Assembly (NCBI GenBank): GCA_034926235.1
Contig: JAYFRE010000137.1
Location: 1-20,646 of the forward strand
Reading direction: 5' to 3'
DNA: 20,646 nt
Origin: JAYFRE01 sp034926235
Lineage (GTDB): Bacteria > Pseudomonadota > Alphaproteobacteria > Rhodospirillales > Magnetospirillaceae
Under the pieces are notes generated by a model, which was given only the letters and a program-made list of their open reading frames with translations, searched no databases and was not told where the DNA came from. The position numbers and the translations under genes are program-made. This document shows positions 1-7,713 of the stretch, piece by piece; the stretch's first letter is position 1; every line of letters starts with the position of its first letter.

Positions 1-183
1 CATTCCGGTGGCCACGATCCAAACGCTCGGAGCTTGATGATCGACCGATCGTCACGGTCAGCGCGCCCTCAACCCAATCCGGGGATGAAGAGCTTTTTAT
101 TTCTACACGCCTTCCCCGCACCCGGCAATGGCTCCCCCTGCTTTTCACCTCTCGCAGGACGAACAAAATCACAAATGGCGACG
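1..183. other. Intergenic stretch downstream of mltG, no gene recognised
   Basis: This stretch follows the mltG stop and runs to the window edge. I see no credible coding region on either strand. The only secondary structure noted is weak: a 5-bp stem at 137–141/154–158 and another at 43–47/55–59, neither followed by a T tract. No convincing terminator is visible, so the end of the fab–mltG transcript is not defined within the window. Confidence 0.5.
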
Positions 184-1161
184 TCAGCGCGAACCGTTGT
201 TCCGTTTGCGCAGTTTTTGCACGTTCCGATTATGTTCGTCCAGATTGCCGGAGAAAAAATGTCCGCCCGAACCATCGGCGACGAAATAAAGATTCTTGCT
301 GGACAGCGGATTCAAGACCGCCGCCATACTGGCCCGTCCGGGATTGCAGATCGGCGCCGGCGGCAAGCCCTTGGCGACATAGGTGTTATAGGGGTGATCC
401 AGCGTCAGATCGGATCGTTTGAGCGGCCTGTCCAGGACGCCGTCGCCATCGCTTAAGGCGTAGATGGTGGTGGGATCGGATTGCAGCCGCATGCCCAAAG
501 AGAGCCGATTCAAGAACACCGCCGCGACATGGGGCCGCTCATCATCCCGCGACGTTTCCTTTTCAACGATCGAGGCCAGAATCACCGCTTCCCGGGCATT
601 CTTCAGCGCCAGGCCGGGTTGGCGCGCACGCCACAAGGATTCCAACACCTCGTCCATATTGTTCTTCATCCGCTCGATCAGCGCGTCGCGGCGATCGCCC
701 CGGACATAGAAATAGGTCTGCGGCAACAGGCTGCCTTCTTCGGGGATCGGACCGATATCGCCGGTCAGGGTATCGATCTCCTTCAATTCGCGCACCAGCC
801 TGGATACGGTCCACCCTTCGGGCAGGGTGAAACGATGGGTCACCACCCGGCCGCTGCGGATGATGTCCAACACCATGGACAGGCTGACTTTCGCTGGAAA
901 GGTGTATTCACCTGCCAGAAGCGGCCCGCCGCCGGTCAGCCGGTCCGCGATCAGGAATCGCCAGACGCTGGTAATGACGCCCGCGTCTTCAAGCTGCCGC
1001 GCAATGATCCGGACGCCCGTCCCCTTGGCGATAACGAGCGTGACCGCCTCTTCGGACGGACCTTGGGAATCGAGTTGGGAATAGACCTGAAGGAGGGTTC
1101 CGCCCGCGATCGCGCCGGCCAAAGCCAGCACGACAGCAAAGCGGATCAACCACGTCCTCAT
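184..1161 (-). CDS. mltG: Endolytic murein transglycosylase MltG (YceG family)
   Basis: The predicted protein has 325 residues, close to the usual length. MltG is an inner-membrane enzyme that cleaves nascent peptidoglycan glycan strands internally and is thought to set where they stop. An N-terminal membrane anchor (about residues 5–27) is followed by a LysM-like region (about 40–105). The YceG catalytic domain carries the motif ASIVEKET (196–203), where E200 matches the catalytic Glu of the E. coli enzyme, and the downstream segment NRLSLGMRLQSDPTTIY is also characteristic. The ATG at 1161 is only 10 bases after the fabF stop, with a weak ribosome site, so it is probably translated from the fab operon message. 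fabF–mltG adjacency is common in Proteobacteria. Function is assigned by motif recognition and is secure. Confidence 0.95.
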   Translation of the reverse strand: MRTWLIRFAVVLALAGAIAGGTLLQVYSQLDSQGPSEEAVTLVIAKGTGVRIIARQLEDAGVITSVWRFLIADRLTGGGPLLAGEYTFPAKVSLSMVLDIIRSGRVVTHRFTLPEGWTVSRLVRELKEIDTLTGDIGPIPEEGSLLPQTYFYVRGDRRDALIERMKNNMDEVLESLWRARQPGLALKNAREAVILASIVEKETSRDDERPHVAAVFLNRLSLGMRLQSDPTTIYALSDGDGVLDRPLKRSDLTLDHPYNTYVAKGLPPAPICNPGRASMAAVLNPLSSKNLYFVADGSGGHFFSGNLDEHNRNVQKLRKRNNGSR

Positions 1162-1171
1162 CTCGTTGCCG

Positions 1172-2428
1172 TCAGACGGCCCTGAAAATCAACGATGCGT
1201 TGGTGCCGCCGAAACCGAAGGAATTACTCAAGGCCACCTTGACCTTGCGCTCTTTCGCCTTGAGCGGAACCAGATCGATGTCGCAGGACGGCGAGGGATT
1301 CTCGAGGTTCAATGTCGGCGGAACGACGCCGTCGCGAATCGCCAGAATCGAATAGATCGCCTCGACGCTGCCGGCGGCCCCCAGAAGGTGGCCGATCGCG
1401 GATTTGGTCGAAGACATCGACAGCTTGTAGGCATGATCGCCGAACAGCCGCTTCACCGCGCCCAGTTCGATCTCGTCGCCAAGCGGGGTCGAGGTGCCAT
1501 GGGCGTTGATATAGTCCACATCCTCGAGCGCGATGCCCGCCCGCTTGATGGCGGCGCGCATCGACCGGAATCCGCCATTGCCGTTCTCGGCCGGGGCGGT
1601 GATGTGATAGGCGTCGCCCGACATGCCATAGCCGATGATTTCGGCATAGATGGTGGCGCCGCGCGCCTTGGCGTGCTCCAGCTCTTCCAGCACGACCACG
1701 CCGGCGCCTTCGCCCATGACGAAGCCGTCGCGCGCCTGGTCCCAGGGACGCGACGCCTTTTCAGGCGTATCGTTGAAGTTCGTGGACAAGGCCTTGGCGG
1801 CAGCAAAGCCCGCCAGACCCAAACGGCAAACGGCAGCTTCCGTTCCACCCGCCACCATGACGTCGGCGTCATCCCACATGATCAGCCGCGCAGCGTCGCC
1901 GATGGCGTGAGCGCCGGTCGAGCAGGCCGTGACCACCGCGTGGTTCGGTCCTTTGAAGCCGTAGCGGATCGAGACATGGCCCGAGGCGAGATTGATCAGG
2001 CTGGCGGGGATGAAGAAGGGCGAAATTTTGCGCGGCCCGGATGCCTGAAGCGTCAGCGCACCGTTCGAGATCGACGGCAAGCCGCCGATCCCGGAACCGA
2101 TCATCACGCCGGTGCGTTCGCGGTCTTCCTCTTCCGTCGGGGTCCAGCCTGAATCGGCCACAGCCTCGGCCGCTGCGGCCATGGCATAGACGATGAACTC
2201 GTCCATCCGGCGGCGGTCCTTGGCGGACACGATGGTATCGGGATCAAAGGCCCCGAGTTCATCGCCCCTAGGCACTTGTCCTGCGACCCTGGCGGCCAAA
2301 TCCGCAGCTTCAAAATGCCGGATGGCGCTGATTCCGGACTCACCCTTGATCAGGCGATCCCAGTTCAGCCCGACGCCGACGCCCAACGGCGTGATAAGCC
2401 CCAGGCCCGTGACGACAACTCGTCTCAT
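1172..2428 (-). CDS. fabF: 3-oxoacyl-[ACP] synthase II (KAS II) FabF
   Basis: The protein has 418 residues; KAS II enzymes are usually near 412. It condenses malonyl-ACP with acyl-ACP during fatty-acid elongation in the cytosol. The thiolase-fold active site is complete: nucleophile C169 in TACSTGAHA, H310 in NAHGTSTPLGD, K342 and H347 in STKSAIGH, and the glycine-rich C-terminal NSFGFGGTNASL. The start MRRVVVTGLG at 2428 is the family's normal N-terminus, although the upstream ribosome site is weak. It lies 85 bases after acpP and just before mltG. FabB would be the alternative, but length, motif wording and the acpP neighbour favour FabF. Confidence 0.97.
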   Translation of the reverse strand: MRRVVVTGLGLITPLGVGVGLNWDRLIKGESGISAIRHFEAADLAARVAGQVPRGDELGAFDPDTIVSAKDRRRMDEFIVYAMAAAAEAVADSGWTPTEEEDRERTGVMIGSGIGGLPSISNGALTLQASGPRKISPFFIPASLINLASGHVSIRYGFKGPNHAVVTACSTGAHAIGDAARLIMWDDADVMVAGGTEAAVCRLGLAGFAAAKALSTNFNDTPEKASRPWDQARDGFVMGEGAGVVVLEELEHAKARGATIYAEIIGYGMSGDAYHITAPAENGNGGFRSMRAAIKRAGIALEDVDYINAHGTSTPLGDEIELGAVKRLFGDHAYKLSMSSTKSAIGHLLGAAGSVEAIYSILAIRDGVVPPTLNLENPSPSCDIDLVPLKAKERKVKVALSNSFGFGGTNASLIFRAV

Positions 2429-2468
2429 GCGCTACCAATTCGTCTGGTTGATCCAGAAACTCAAGACT

Positions 2469-2496
2469 GGCGGAACACCGCCGGCAAAACCGGCGG
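2469..2496 (-). promoter_or_regulatory. Two competing hairpins in the acpP–fabF gap
   Basis: A perfect 7-bp GC stem (2478–2484 with 2490–2496, 5-base loop) shares its left arm with a 5-bp stem (2469–2473 with 2478–2482, 4-base loop), so only one can form at a time. No T run follows, so this is not a standard intrinsic terminator. It could trim or protect the abundant acpP message relative to fabF; that role is inference. Confidence 0.45.
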
Positions 2497-2513
2497 GATC
2501 ACCAGCGCCGCTG

Positions 2514-2747
2514 TCACTGCTTCGACGTGATATAGTCGATAGCATCCTTCACGGTCAGGATCTTTTCTGCCGCGTCATCGGGGATCTCGCAGCCGAATTC
2601 TTCTTCGAAAGCCATCACCAGCTCGACCGTATCCAAGCTGTCGGCACCCAAATCGTCGATAAAGCTGGCCGTGTCGGTGACCTTGGCCTCTTCCACGCCC
2701 AGATGTTCGATAACGATCTTCTTAACGCGCTCGGCGACATCAGACAT
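2514..2747 (-). CDS. acpP: Acyl carrier protein AcpP
   Basis: This 77-residue acidic protein is the carrier of growing acyl chains. The phosphopantetheine attachment serine is S37 in GADSLDTVE, with the standard helix I (MSDVAERVKKIVIEHLGV) and the helix III region (EFGCEIPDDAAEKI). An in-frame start exists at 2774, but 2747 gives the normal family N-terminus. A strong ribosome site, AAGGGG near 2756–2761, sits 8 or 9 bases upstream of it. acpP lies between fabG and fabF, with a 159-base leader that appears to hold its own promoter. This fits the high expression that ACP needs. Confidence 0.98.
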   Translation of the reverse strand: MSDVAERVKKIVIEHLGVEEAKVTDTASFIDDLGADSLDTVELVMAFEEEFGCEIPDDAAEKILTVKDAIDYITSKQ

Positions 2748-2842
2748 ACTGCTAACCCCTTGAGAAAACTTCACAATAGGAACGCGAAACGGTACGATCG
2801 AGGTTAGTCGTCTTCCCCGTCCGCCAAAAAGAGATGCTTCCT

Positions 2843-2872
2843 ATCATACTTTTCCAGCCTTTACCAGATCAA
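2843..2872 (-). promoter_or_regulatory. Candidate sigma-70-type promoter of acpP
   Basis: On the minus strand, TTGATC (2867–2872) and TATGAT (2843–2848) are separated by 18 bases. They match the consensus at 4 of 6 and 5 of 6 positions. The -10 box ends about 95 bases before the acpP start, inside the unusually long and AT-richer fabG–acpP gap. This was spotted by eye; there is no transcript evidence. Confidence 0.45.
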
Positions 2873-2906
2873 GCCATCGCCTGAAAAATAAGGTAAAGAC
2901 GCTTTT

Positions 2907-3647
2907 TTATATCATCGCCATACCGCCATTGACATGCAAGGTCTGACCGGTGACATAGGCCGCTTCGTCGCTAGCCAGGAACAGGGCGGCGCTGGCGACA
3001 TCCCGGACATCGCCCATGCGCCCGGCGGGAATCGAGCCCAACAAGGACTGTTTTTGCGCATCGGACAAGGCGTCGGTCATCGCCGAGGCGATGAAGCCGG
3101 GCGCGATGGCGTTGACGGTGATCCCGCGCGACGCCACTTCCTGGGCCAGCGATTTGGTCAACCCGATCAACCCGGCCTTGGAGGCCGAATAGTTCACCTG
3201 GCCGGCATTGCCGGTCACACCCACGATCGAGGTGATGTTGATGATGCGCCCGATGCGGCGTTTCATCATCCCCCGCACCGCAGCGCGCGACAGGCGGAAG
3301 GCCGCCGACAGATTGACGTCGATGACCGACTGCCAATCCTCGTCCTTCATCCGCAGGATCAGCCCGTCCCGGGTCAGGCCGGCATTGTTGACCAGGATAT
3401 CGATGCGCGACAGCGCCGCTTCCGCATCCTTAGCCAGACGCTCGACATCTTGGGCATCGGCCAGATTGGCGGGAATCACCACCACCCGGTCCCCGCCCAG
3501 TTCGGCGGCCAGCGCGTCCAGAGCCTCGCGGCGGGTTCCGGACAGCGCCACGGTCGCGCCCTGGGCGTGAAGCATGCGGGCGATGGCCCCGCCGATGCCG
3601 CCAGACGCGCCGGTAACCAGCGCCGTACGGTGGGAAAGATCGAACAT
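2907..3647 (-). CDS. fabG: 3-oxoacyl-[ACP] reductase FabG
   Basis: This 246-residue classical short-chain dehydrogenase reduces 3-oxoacyl-ACP to 3-hydroxyacyl-ACP with NADPH. The cofactor loop is TGASGGIGGAIA (12–23), followed by NNAG (87–90). The catalytic tetrad is N112, S140, Y153 and K157 (YSASK). The C-terminus HVNGGMAMI is typical of FabG. The start at 3647 has the ribosome site AGGAGA (3658–3663) 10 bases upstream. SDR enzymes can be ambiguous, but the position between fabD and acpP makes the FabG call firm. The next gene, acpP, begins after a 159-base gap with its own candidate promoter. Confidence 0.97.
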   Translation of the reverse strand: MFDLSHRTALVTGASGGIGGAIARMLHAQGATVALSGTRREALDALAAELGGDRVVVIPANLADAQDVERLAKDAEAALSRIDILVNNAGLTRDGLILRMKDEDWQSVIDVNLSAAFRLSRAAVRGMMKRRIGRIINITSIVGVTGNAGQVNYSASKAGLIGLTKSLAQEVASRGITVNAIAPGFIASAMTDALSDAQKQSLLGSIPAGRMGDVRDVASAALFLASDEAAYVTGQTLHVNGGMAMI

Positions 3648-3688
3648 GATGGTCTTATCTCCTAAACCCTGCGGTCGAAAAAACGGCC

Positions 3689-4627
3689 TCAGCCCTTCAG
3701 AAAGGCTTCGACGTCGGCGGGAGTCTGCAAGGACAGGGCGTCAATTCCCTTGTCGATGCGCTTGACCAGCCCCGACAAGACCTTGCCCGCGCCCATTTCG
3801 ACCATGGAATCCACGCCCGCTTCCTTCATGAACAGAACGCTTTCGCGCCAACGCACCGTGCCGGTGACCTGTTCGACCAGAAGACGGCGAATCTCGTGCG
3901 GCTCGGTTTGGGCCGAAGCGGTGACATTGGCCACCACCGGCACGACCGGCGGATTGATGGTCACCTCGGCCAGCGCCGCCTCCATGACCTTGGCCGCCGG
4001 CTGCATCAGCGACGAATGGAACGGCGCGGACACCGGCAGCGGCAAAGCGCGCTTGACGCCTTTTTCCTGGGCCAGGACGATCGCCCGATCGAGGGCTTCC
4101 TTCGACCCGCTCAAGACCACCTGGCCGCCGCCATTGTCATTGGCCGCCTGGCATACCGAATCGCCGGCTGCCAGGGCCGCGATCGCCCGCGCCAGCTCAA
4201 GATCCGCGCCGACCAGCGCCACCATGCCGCCGGCGCCCACCGGCACCGCCTTCTGCATGGCCTGGCCCCTGATCTTCAAAAGCCGGGCCGCGTCGCGGAC
4301 GGTAAACGCGCCCGCCGCCGCCAGAGCCGAATATTCGCCCAGGGAATGGCCGGCCACGAAAGCCGCCTTGTCCGCGATCCGCCAGCCGCCCTCCTTTTCC
4401 AGCACGCGCACGACGGCCATGCTGGCCGCCATCAGGGCCGGTTGAGCGTTCTCGGTCAGGGTCAGGGTCTCGATCGGGCCTTCCCACATCAGTTGGGACA
4501 GATGCTGACCCAGCGCGTCATCGACCTCCTCGAACAGTTCGCGGGCCGATGCGAAAGCCTGGGCGAGATCATGGCCCATACCTACGGCCTGGGATCCCTG
4601 GCCCGGAAACATGACTGCGCGCGACAT
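3689..4627 (-). CDS. fabD: Malonyl-CoA:ACP transacylase FabD
   Basis: FabD moves malonyl groups from CoA to ACP. The 312-residue product starts MSRAVMFPGQGSQ, the family's usual opening. It carries the nucleophile S95 in GHSLGEYS, R120 in IRGQAMQ and H204 in APFHSSLM. A reading frame is open upstream to 4804, but the start at 4627 has GGAG (4637–4640) at 9-base spacing. The extra 59 residues resemble no FabD N-terminus and would cover the probable promoter, so I reject them. It is the first gene of the fab–mltG run and is divergent from the SpmAB-like gene across a 109-base gap. Confidence 0.97.
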   Translation of the reverse strand: MSRAVMFPGQGSQAVGMGHDLAQAFASARELFEEVDDALGQHLSQLMWEGPIETLTLTENAQPALMAASMAVVRVLEKEGGWRIADKAAFVAGHSLGEYSALAAAGAFTVRDAARLLKIRGQAMQKAVPVGAGGMVALVGADLELARAIAALAAGDSVCQAANDNGGGQVVLSGSKEALDRAIVLAQEKGVKRALPLPVSAPFHSSLMQPAAKVMEAALAEVTINPPVVPVVANVTASAQTEPHEIRRLLVEQVTGTVRWRESVLFMKEAGVDSMVEMGAGKVLSGLVKRIDKGIDALSLQTPADVEAFLKG

Positions 4628-4690
4628 TTTTTGACGCTCCCCCCGTATCGTTGGCGTTTCGCCGACAAGGAAGCCCGCGTCCCCCCTTCC

Positions 4691-4696
4691 TGTCAA
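4691..4696 (-). promoter_or_regulatory. Candidate -35 box of the fabD operon
   Basis: A perfect TTGACA reads on the minus strand here, 64 bases before the fabD ATG. At 17–18 bases spacing only TTCCTT-like sequence is available as a -10 box, which is poor. The box is therefore suggestive rather than a defined promoter. Confidence 0.3.
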
Positions 4697-4736
4697 GCCT
4701 TGGCCGCCCCAAGAGCCTTGCGGAGAGGGTCCGCCT

Positions 4737-6074
4737 GTGGCTTTCTCGATCATCCGCCACGCGCATGGGATCGGAAGTCGGGTGAACATCGTCTTTTTCG
4801 CCATCGTCGCCCTGGCGTTCGCCGTCGCCGCCTGGCGTCAGATCGCCGCCCCGCCGGGAGATGGCCCGACGCCGATGGACACGCTGGGCCTGTCCGCCCT
4901 GGATGCTGCGACCGGCGCGGTGACGCTGGGCATCGGATTGATCGGCACCATGGCCCTGTTCCTGGGGCTGATGAAGATCGCGGAACGGGCCGGTTTGCTG
5001 AACCTCCTGGCAAGGCTGCTGCGCCCGCTGATGGTGCGGCTGTTTCCCGACGTGCCCGCCGACCACCCGGCCATGGGGGCCATGGTGATGAACGTCGCCG
5101 CCAATATGCTGGGACTGTCCAACGCCGCCACACCGTTCGGCGTCCGCGCCATGCAGGAGCTGGACCGGCTGAACCCCATCCGGGGGACGGCCACCGATTC
5201 CATGGTGCTGTTCCTGGCCATCAACACCGCCAATGTGACGCTGCTGCCCACCCATGTCATGGCGTTGCGCGCCAGCCTGGGATCGCACGATCCGGGTGCG
5301 GTCATCCCCACCACGTTGATCGCCACGCTGGGATCGACCCTGATCGCCATCCTGACCGCCAAACTGGCCGCCCGCTGGTTCCCGCCGGGAGCGCCGGATC
5401 TGGCGCAAGAGGAAGCCTCCGCCCCGCCGCCCATGGATGAGCCGGCGGACGAGCCGTGCGCGCCCCCCGGTCCGCCGCCGGCGCGATGGGCGTCCCTGCT
5501 GGCGTTCCTGGCGCTCGCCTCGGTCCTGCCTGCGATGCTGATCTGGGGACGCACCCTGTCGCCCTGGATCATTCCCACCATGATCCTGGGCATCCTGACG
5601 TTCGGCGTGGCGCGCCGCGTACCGGTCTATGAGGCGTTCGTCGAAGGGGCCAAGGATGGCATCACCTTAGCCTTTCGCATCATCCCTTATCTGATCGCGA
5701 TCTTAGCGGCGGTGGCGATGTTCCGCGCTTCTGGCGCGATGGAGCTTCTGATCGCGCCGCTCGGGGCGATCACCGGCACGTTCGGCCTGCCGCCCGAGGC
5801 GCTGACGATGGCGGTCATGCGCAGCCTGTCCGGATCGGCCTCGTTCGGTTATCTGGCTTCCCTGCTGCAAGACCCGGCCATCGGGCCCGACAGCTATCTG
5901 GGCACGCTGCTCAGCACCATCTATGCCTCAAGCGAAACCACCTTTTATGTGCTCGCGGTCTATTTCGGAGCCGTCGGCGTCAAACGAATCCGCCATGCTC
6001 TGTTAGCCGGAATCCTGGCCGATATTGCCGCCGTCGCCGTCGCGGTGCTGGTCTGCGGCTGGCTCGCCGGCTGA
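4737..6074 (+). CDS. Fused SpmA–SpmB-like membrane protein (nucleoside recognition/Gate domains)
   Basis: The 445-residue protein is very hydrophobic, with membrane segments in two halves. The N-terminal half (about 15–215) carries the SpmA-like signature NVAANMLGLSNAATPFG (119–135). The C-terminal half (about 250–445) carries SpmB-like motifs such as RSLSGSASFGYL, GPDSYLG and ETTFYVLAVYFGAVGVKR. A Pro/Glu/Ala-rich linker (about 218–250) joins them. In Bacillus, SpmA and SpmB are separate proteins linked to spore core dehydration. Fused versions in non-sporulating Gram-negatives are known, and their role is not established to my knowledge. The start is GTG at 4737, with GGAGAGG (4722–4728) 8 bases upstream. 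A later GTG at 4783 is possible but less well placed. It stands alone, divergent from fabD. Confidence 0.85.
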   Translation: MAFSIIRHAHGIGSRVNIVFFAIVALAFAVAAWRQIAAPPGDGPTPMDTLGLSALDAATGAVTLGIGLIGTMALFLGLMKIAERAGLLNLLARLLRPLMVRLFPDVPADHPAMGAMVMNVAANMLGLSNAATPFGVRAMQELDRLNPIRGTATDSMVLFLAINTANVTLLPTHVMALRASLGSHDPGAVIPTTLIATLGSTLIAILTAKLAARWFPPGAPDLAQEEASAPPPMDEPADEPCAPPGPPPARWASLLAFLALASVLPAMLIWGRTLSPWIIPTMILGILTFGVARRVPVYEAFVEGAKDGITLAFRIIPYLIAILAAVAMFRASGAMELLIAPLGAITGTFGLPPEALTMAVMRSLSGSASFGYLASLLQDPAIGPDSYLGTLLSTIYASSETTFYVLAVYFGAVGVKRIRHALLAGILADIAAVAVAVLVCGWLAG

Positions 6075-6089
6075 CGCGAGTCCGTCCGG

Positions 6090-6210
6090 TTCACGGAAGG
6101 ATCGCCTGCGGCGTTATTGGGGCTTCGCCCCACCCCCCACTAGAAGGGCAACGCCCTTGAGAAGCCCGTTCCTTAGGCTACGGAGGACAAATCGGAAGCC
6201 CTTCCGTGAA
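6090..6210. repeat. 11-bp perfect inverted repeat straddling the left part of the palindromic element
   Basis: TTCACGGAAGG at 6090–6100 is the exact reverse complement of 6200–6210. The left copy lies outside the GC-rich terminal repeat and the right copy lies inside the element, so the two structures interlock. In RNA this could form a long-range stem that encloses the 6144–6158 hairpin. Confidence 0.6.
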
Positions 6211-6268
6211 AGGGATTGCAAAGGGGCCTTGCCCCTTTGCGGAAGTCGGGGCGGAGCCCCCCAACGCC
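6110..6268. repeat. Palindromic intergenic repeat element with imperfect terminal inverted repeats
   Basis: The left end (6110–6131, starting GGCGTT and ending in the mini-hairpin GGGGCTTCGCCCC) is mirrored by the right end (6248–6268, GGGGCGGAGCCCC and then AACGCC). The inside holds a 6-bp hairpin (6144–6149/6153–6158) and a perfect 10-bp hairpin (6218–6227/6231–6240, loop CTT). It encodes no transposase. From memory, GC-rich palindromes of this kind are scattered between genes in many alphaproteobacterial genomes. It fills the gap between the convergent SpmAB-like and outer-membrane-factor genes, so it may also act as a two-way transcription stop, although no T tracts are present. Confidence 0.7.
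6218..6240. terminator. Strong hairpin between convergent genes, possible bidirectional terminator
   Basis: GCAAAGGGGC and GCCCCTTTGC form a perfect 10-bp stem around a 3-base loop. It lies about 145 bases after the SpmAB-like stop and 55 bases after the outer-membrane-factor stop on the other strand. The lack of a U run argues against classical intrinsic termination; Rho-aided stopping or 3'-end protection are alternatives. Confidence 0.4.
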
Positions 6269-6294
6269 GTAAAGCGTAAATGAATCGACATACT

Positions 6295-7713
6295 CTAGTT
6301 CCGCCCGGCCTCCTTCACCCATCCGCCGCCCAGGGTCTTGAACAAGGTCGCCAGCGCGATCTGGCGTTCGGTGGCGGTTTCGATCAAGGCGACCTGATTG
6401 GCGAAATCGTCGCGCTGGGCGTCAAGATAGCGCAGATGGTCGTCAAGACCCGCCCGGTAGCGCTGTTCGGCCAAATACAAGGCCCAGGTGCTGGTTTCGG
6501 TCCGCGCCCGACGCGCCTCTTCTTCACGGCGAAGGGTATTCGTGGCCGCCAACGCATCCGAAACCTCGCGAAACGCCGATTGAACGGTCTGTTCATAGGC
6601 GGCTACGGCGATGTCTTTGCGGGTTTCGGCCAGATCGAGATTGGCACGGTTGGCGCCGCCATCAAAAATCGGCAGAGTGATTTGGGGCGCAAACGACCAG
6701 GCGCGCTGGCCTGAACCGAACAGATCGCCCAGTTCGGCGCTGGACGTTCCGAACAGGCCGGTGAGCGTGATCCGCGGGAAAAAGGCCGCCCGCGCCGCGC
6801 CGATATTGGCATTCCGCGCGCGCAGCCGGTACTCGGCGGCACGGATATCGGGACGAGATGTCAGCAGGTCCGAAGGTGTGCCGGCAGCCAGATTCTGAAC
6901 CAGAGGCCGAACCGGTCCCGGCATTTCCGGCAGCCGAGGCTCATCGGAGCCCAGCAGCAGCCGAAGCGCATTGCCGGCTTGGCGGAATTCCCGGTCGGTA
7001 CGCTCCATATCCGCCCGGGTTTGTTCCACCAATCCCTGCGCTTCCAGGTAATCCAACTCGGTCGCCGCCCCAACCCGTCGGCGCTGGGCAATGAGTTCCA
7101 ACGAGGATTCGCGCGACAGCAAGGTCTGCCCGATCAAAGCGAGACGCCGTTGAGCACCGTCTCGAACCAGATACGCGCCGATGACCTCGGACACCAGACT
7201 GATCCGGGCGCTTTGCGCCGCCGCCTCGGTCGCCAGATAGTCTTCCAGGCCCGCTTCCGAAAGGCTGCGCACCCGGCCGAACAGATCCAACTCGAAAGCG
7301 GTCAATCCCAGCCCGGCCTGATAGCTGCTCTGCACCGCCGCCCGCCCCGTGCTGGACAGATCGGCCGGCAGGCGTTGCCGCGATCCCGCGCCCTGCGCCT
7401 CGATCGTGGGCAGACGTTCGGCCCGTTGCACGCGGTAAAGCGCCCGCGCCGCATCGACATCCAACAGGGTCTGGCGCAGATCCCGGTTTTCGGCCAGGGC
7501 CTGATCGATCAACCCGCGCAAGGTTTCGTCGGTGACGAAATCGCGCCATTCCAGATTCGCACCCGAGGATTCGCCGGAAGCGACGGTCTCGGCCCAAGGT
7601 CCGGAAGAGATGGGCGACACAGGTCGTTCATGATCCGGCGCCAGGGAACAGGCCGATAGCATGACGATCAAAACGGTGGGAATCAGCCCGCGATGCCAGG
7701 AATTCGTATTCAT
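6295..7713 (-). CDS. RND efflux outer-membrane factor lipoprotein (NodT/TolC-like)
   Basis: This 472-residue protein is the probable outer-membrane channel of the tripartite pump. A lipoprotein signal is clear, with lipobox LSAC and lipidated C22, followed by the usual start SLAPDHERP. Two long alpha-helical OEP repeats follow. The segments LTSRPDIRAAEYRLRARNAN and AAFFPRITLTG are typical of the NodT branch, as is the C-terminal LATLFKTLGGGW. The ATG overlaps the permease stop by one base (TAATG), and a GGGAGG ribosome site lies inside the permease end, implying coupled translation. The assignment to this pump follows from operon order; substrate is unknown. Confidence 0.93.
   Translation of the reverse strand: MNTNSWHRGLIPTVLIVMLSACSLAPDHERPVSPISSGPWAETVASGESSGANLEWRDFVTDETLRGLIDQALAENRDLRQTLLDVDAARALYRVQRAERLPTIEAQGAGSRQRLPADLSSTGRAAVQSSYQAGLGLTAFELDLFGRVRSLSEAGLEDYLATEAAAQSARISLVSEVIGAYLVRDGAQRRLALIGQTLLSRESSLELIAQRRRVGAATELDYLEAQGLVEQTRADMERTDREFRQAGNALRLLLGSDEPRLPEMPGPVRPLVQNLAAGTPSDLLTSRPDIRAAEYRLRARNANIGAARAAFFPRITLTGLFGTSSAELGDLFGSGQRAWSFAPQITLPIFDGGANRANLDLAETRKDIAVAAYEQTVQSAFREVSDALAATNTLRREEEARRARTETSTWALYLAEQRYRAGLDDHLRYLDAQRDDFANQVALIETATERQIALATLFKTLGGGWVKEAGRN

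Noticed and set aside
4628..4804. N-terminal extension of FabD by 59 residues
   Set aside because: No resemblance to FabD N-termini. The 4627 start has a good ribosome site, and the extension would cover the TTGACA box and overlap the divergent gene.
3896..5440. Long plus-strand open frame (514 codons) across fabD and into the SpmAB-like gene
   Set aside because: It is antisense to fabD and out of frame with the SpmAB-like gene. Its Arg/His/Gln-rich composition is typical of a shadow frame in high-GC DNA, and it has no recognisable domain.
6110..6268. Insertion sequence or CRISPR reading of the palindromic region
   Set aside because: No transposase frame and no regularly spaced direct repeats; only inverted repeats and hairpins are present.
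6025..6279. Small 84-codon open frame over the convergent gap
   Set aside because: It starts inside the SpmAB-like gene and runs through the palindromic repeat; the peptide simply reads the GC-rich repeat (GFAPPP, GGAPQ) and looks like a false gene.
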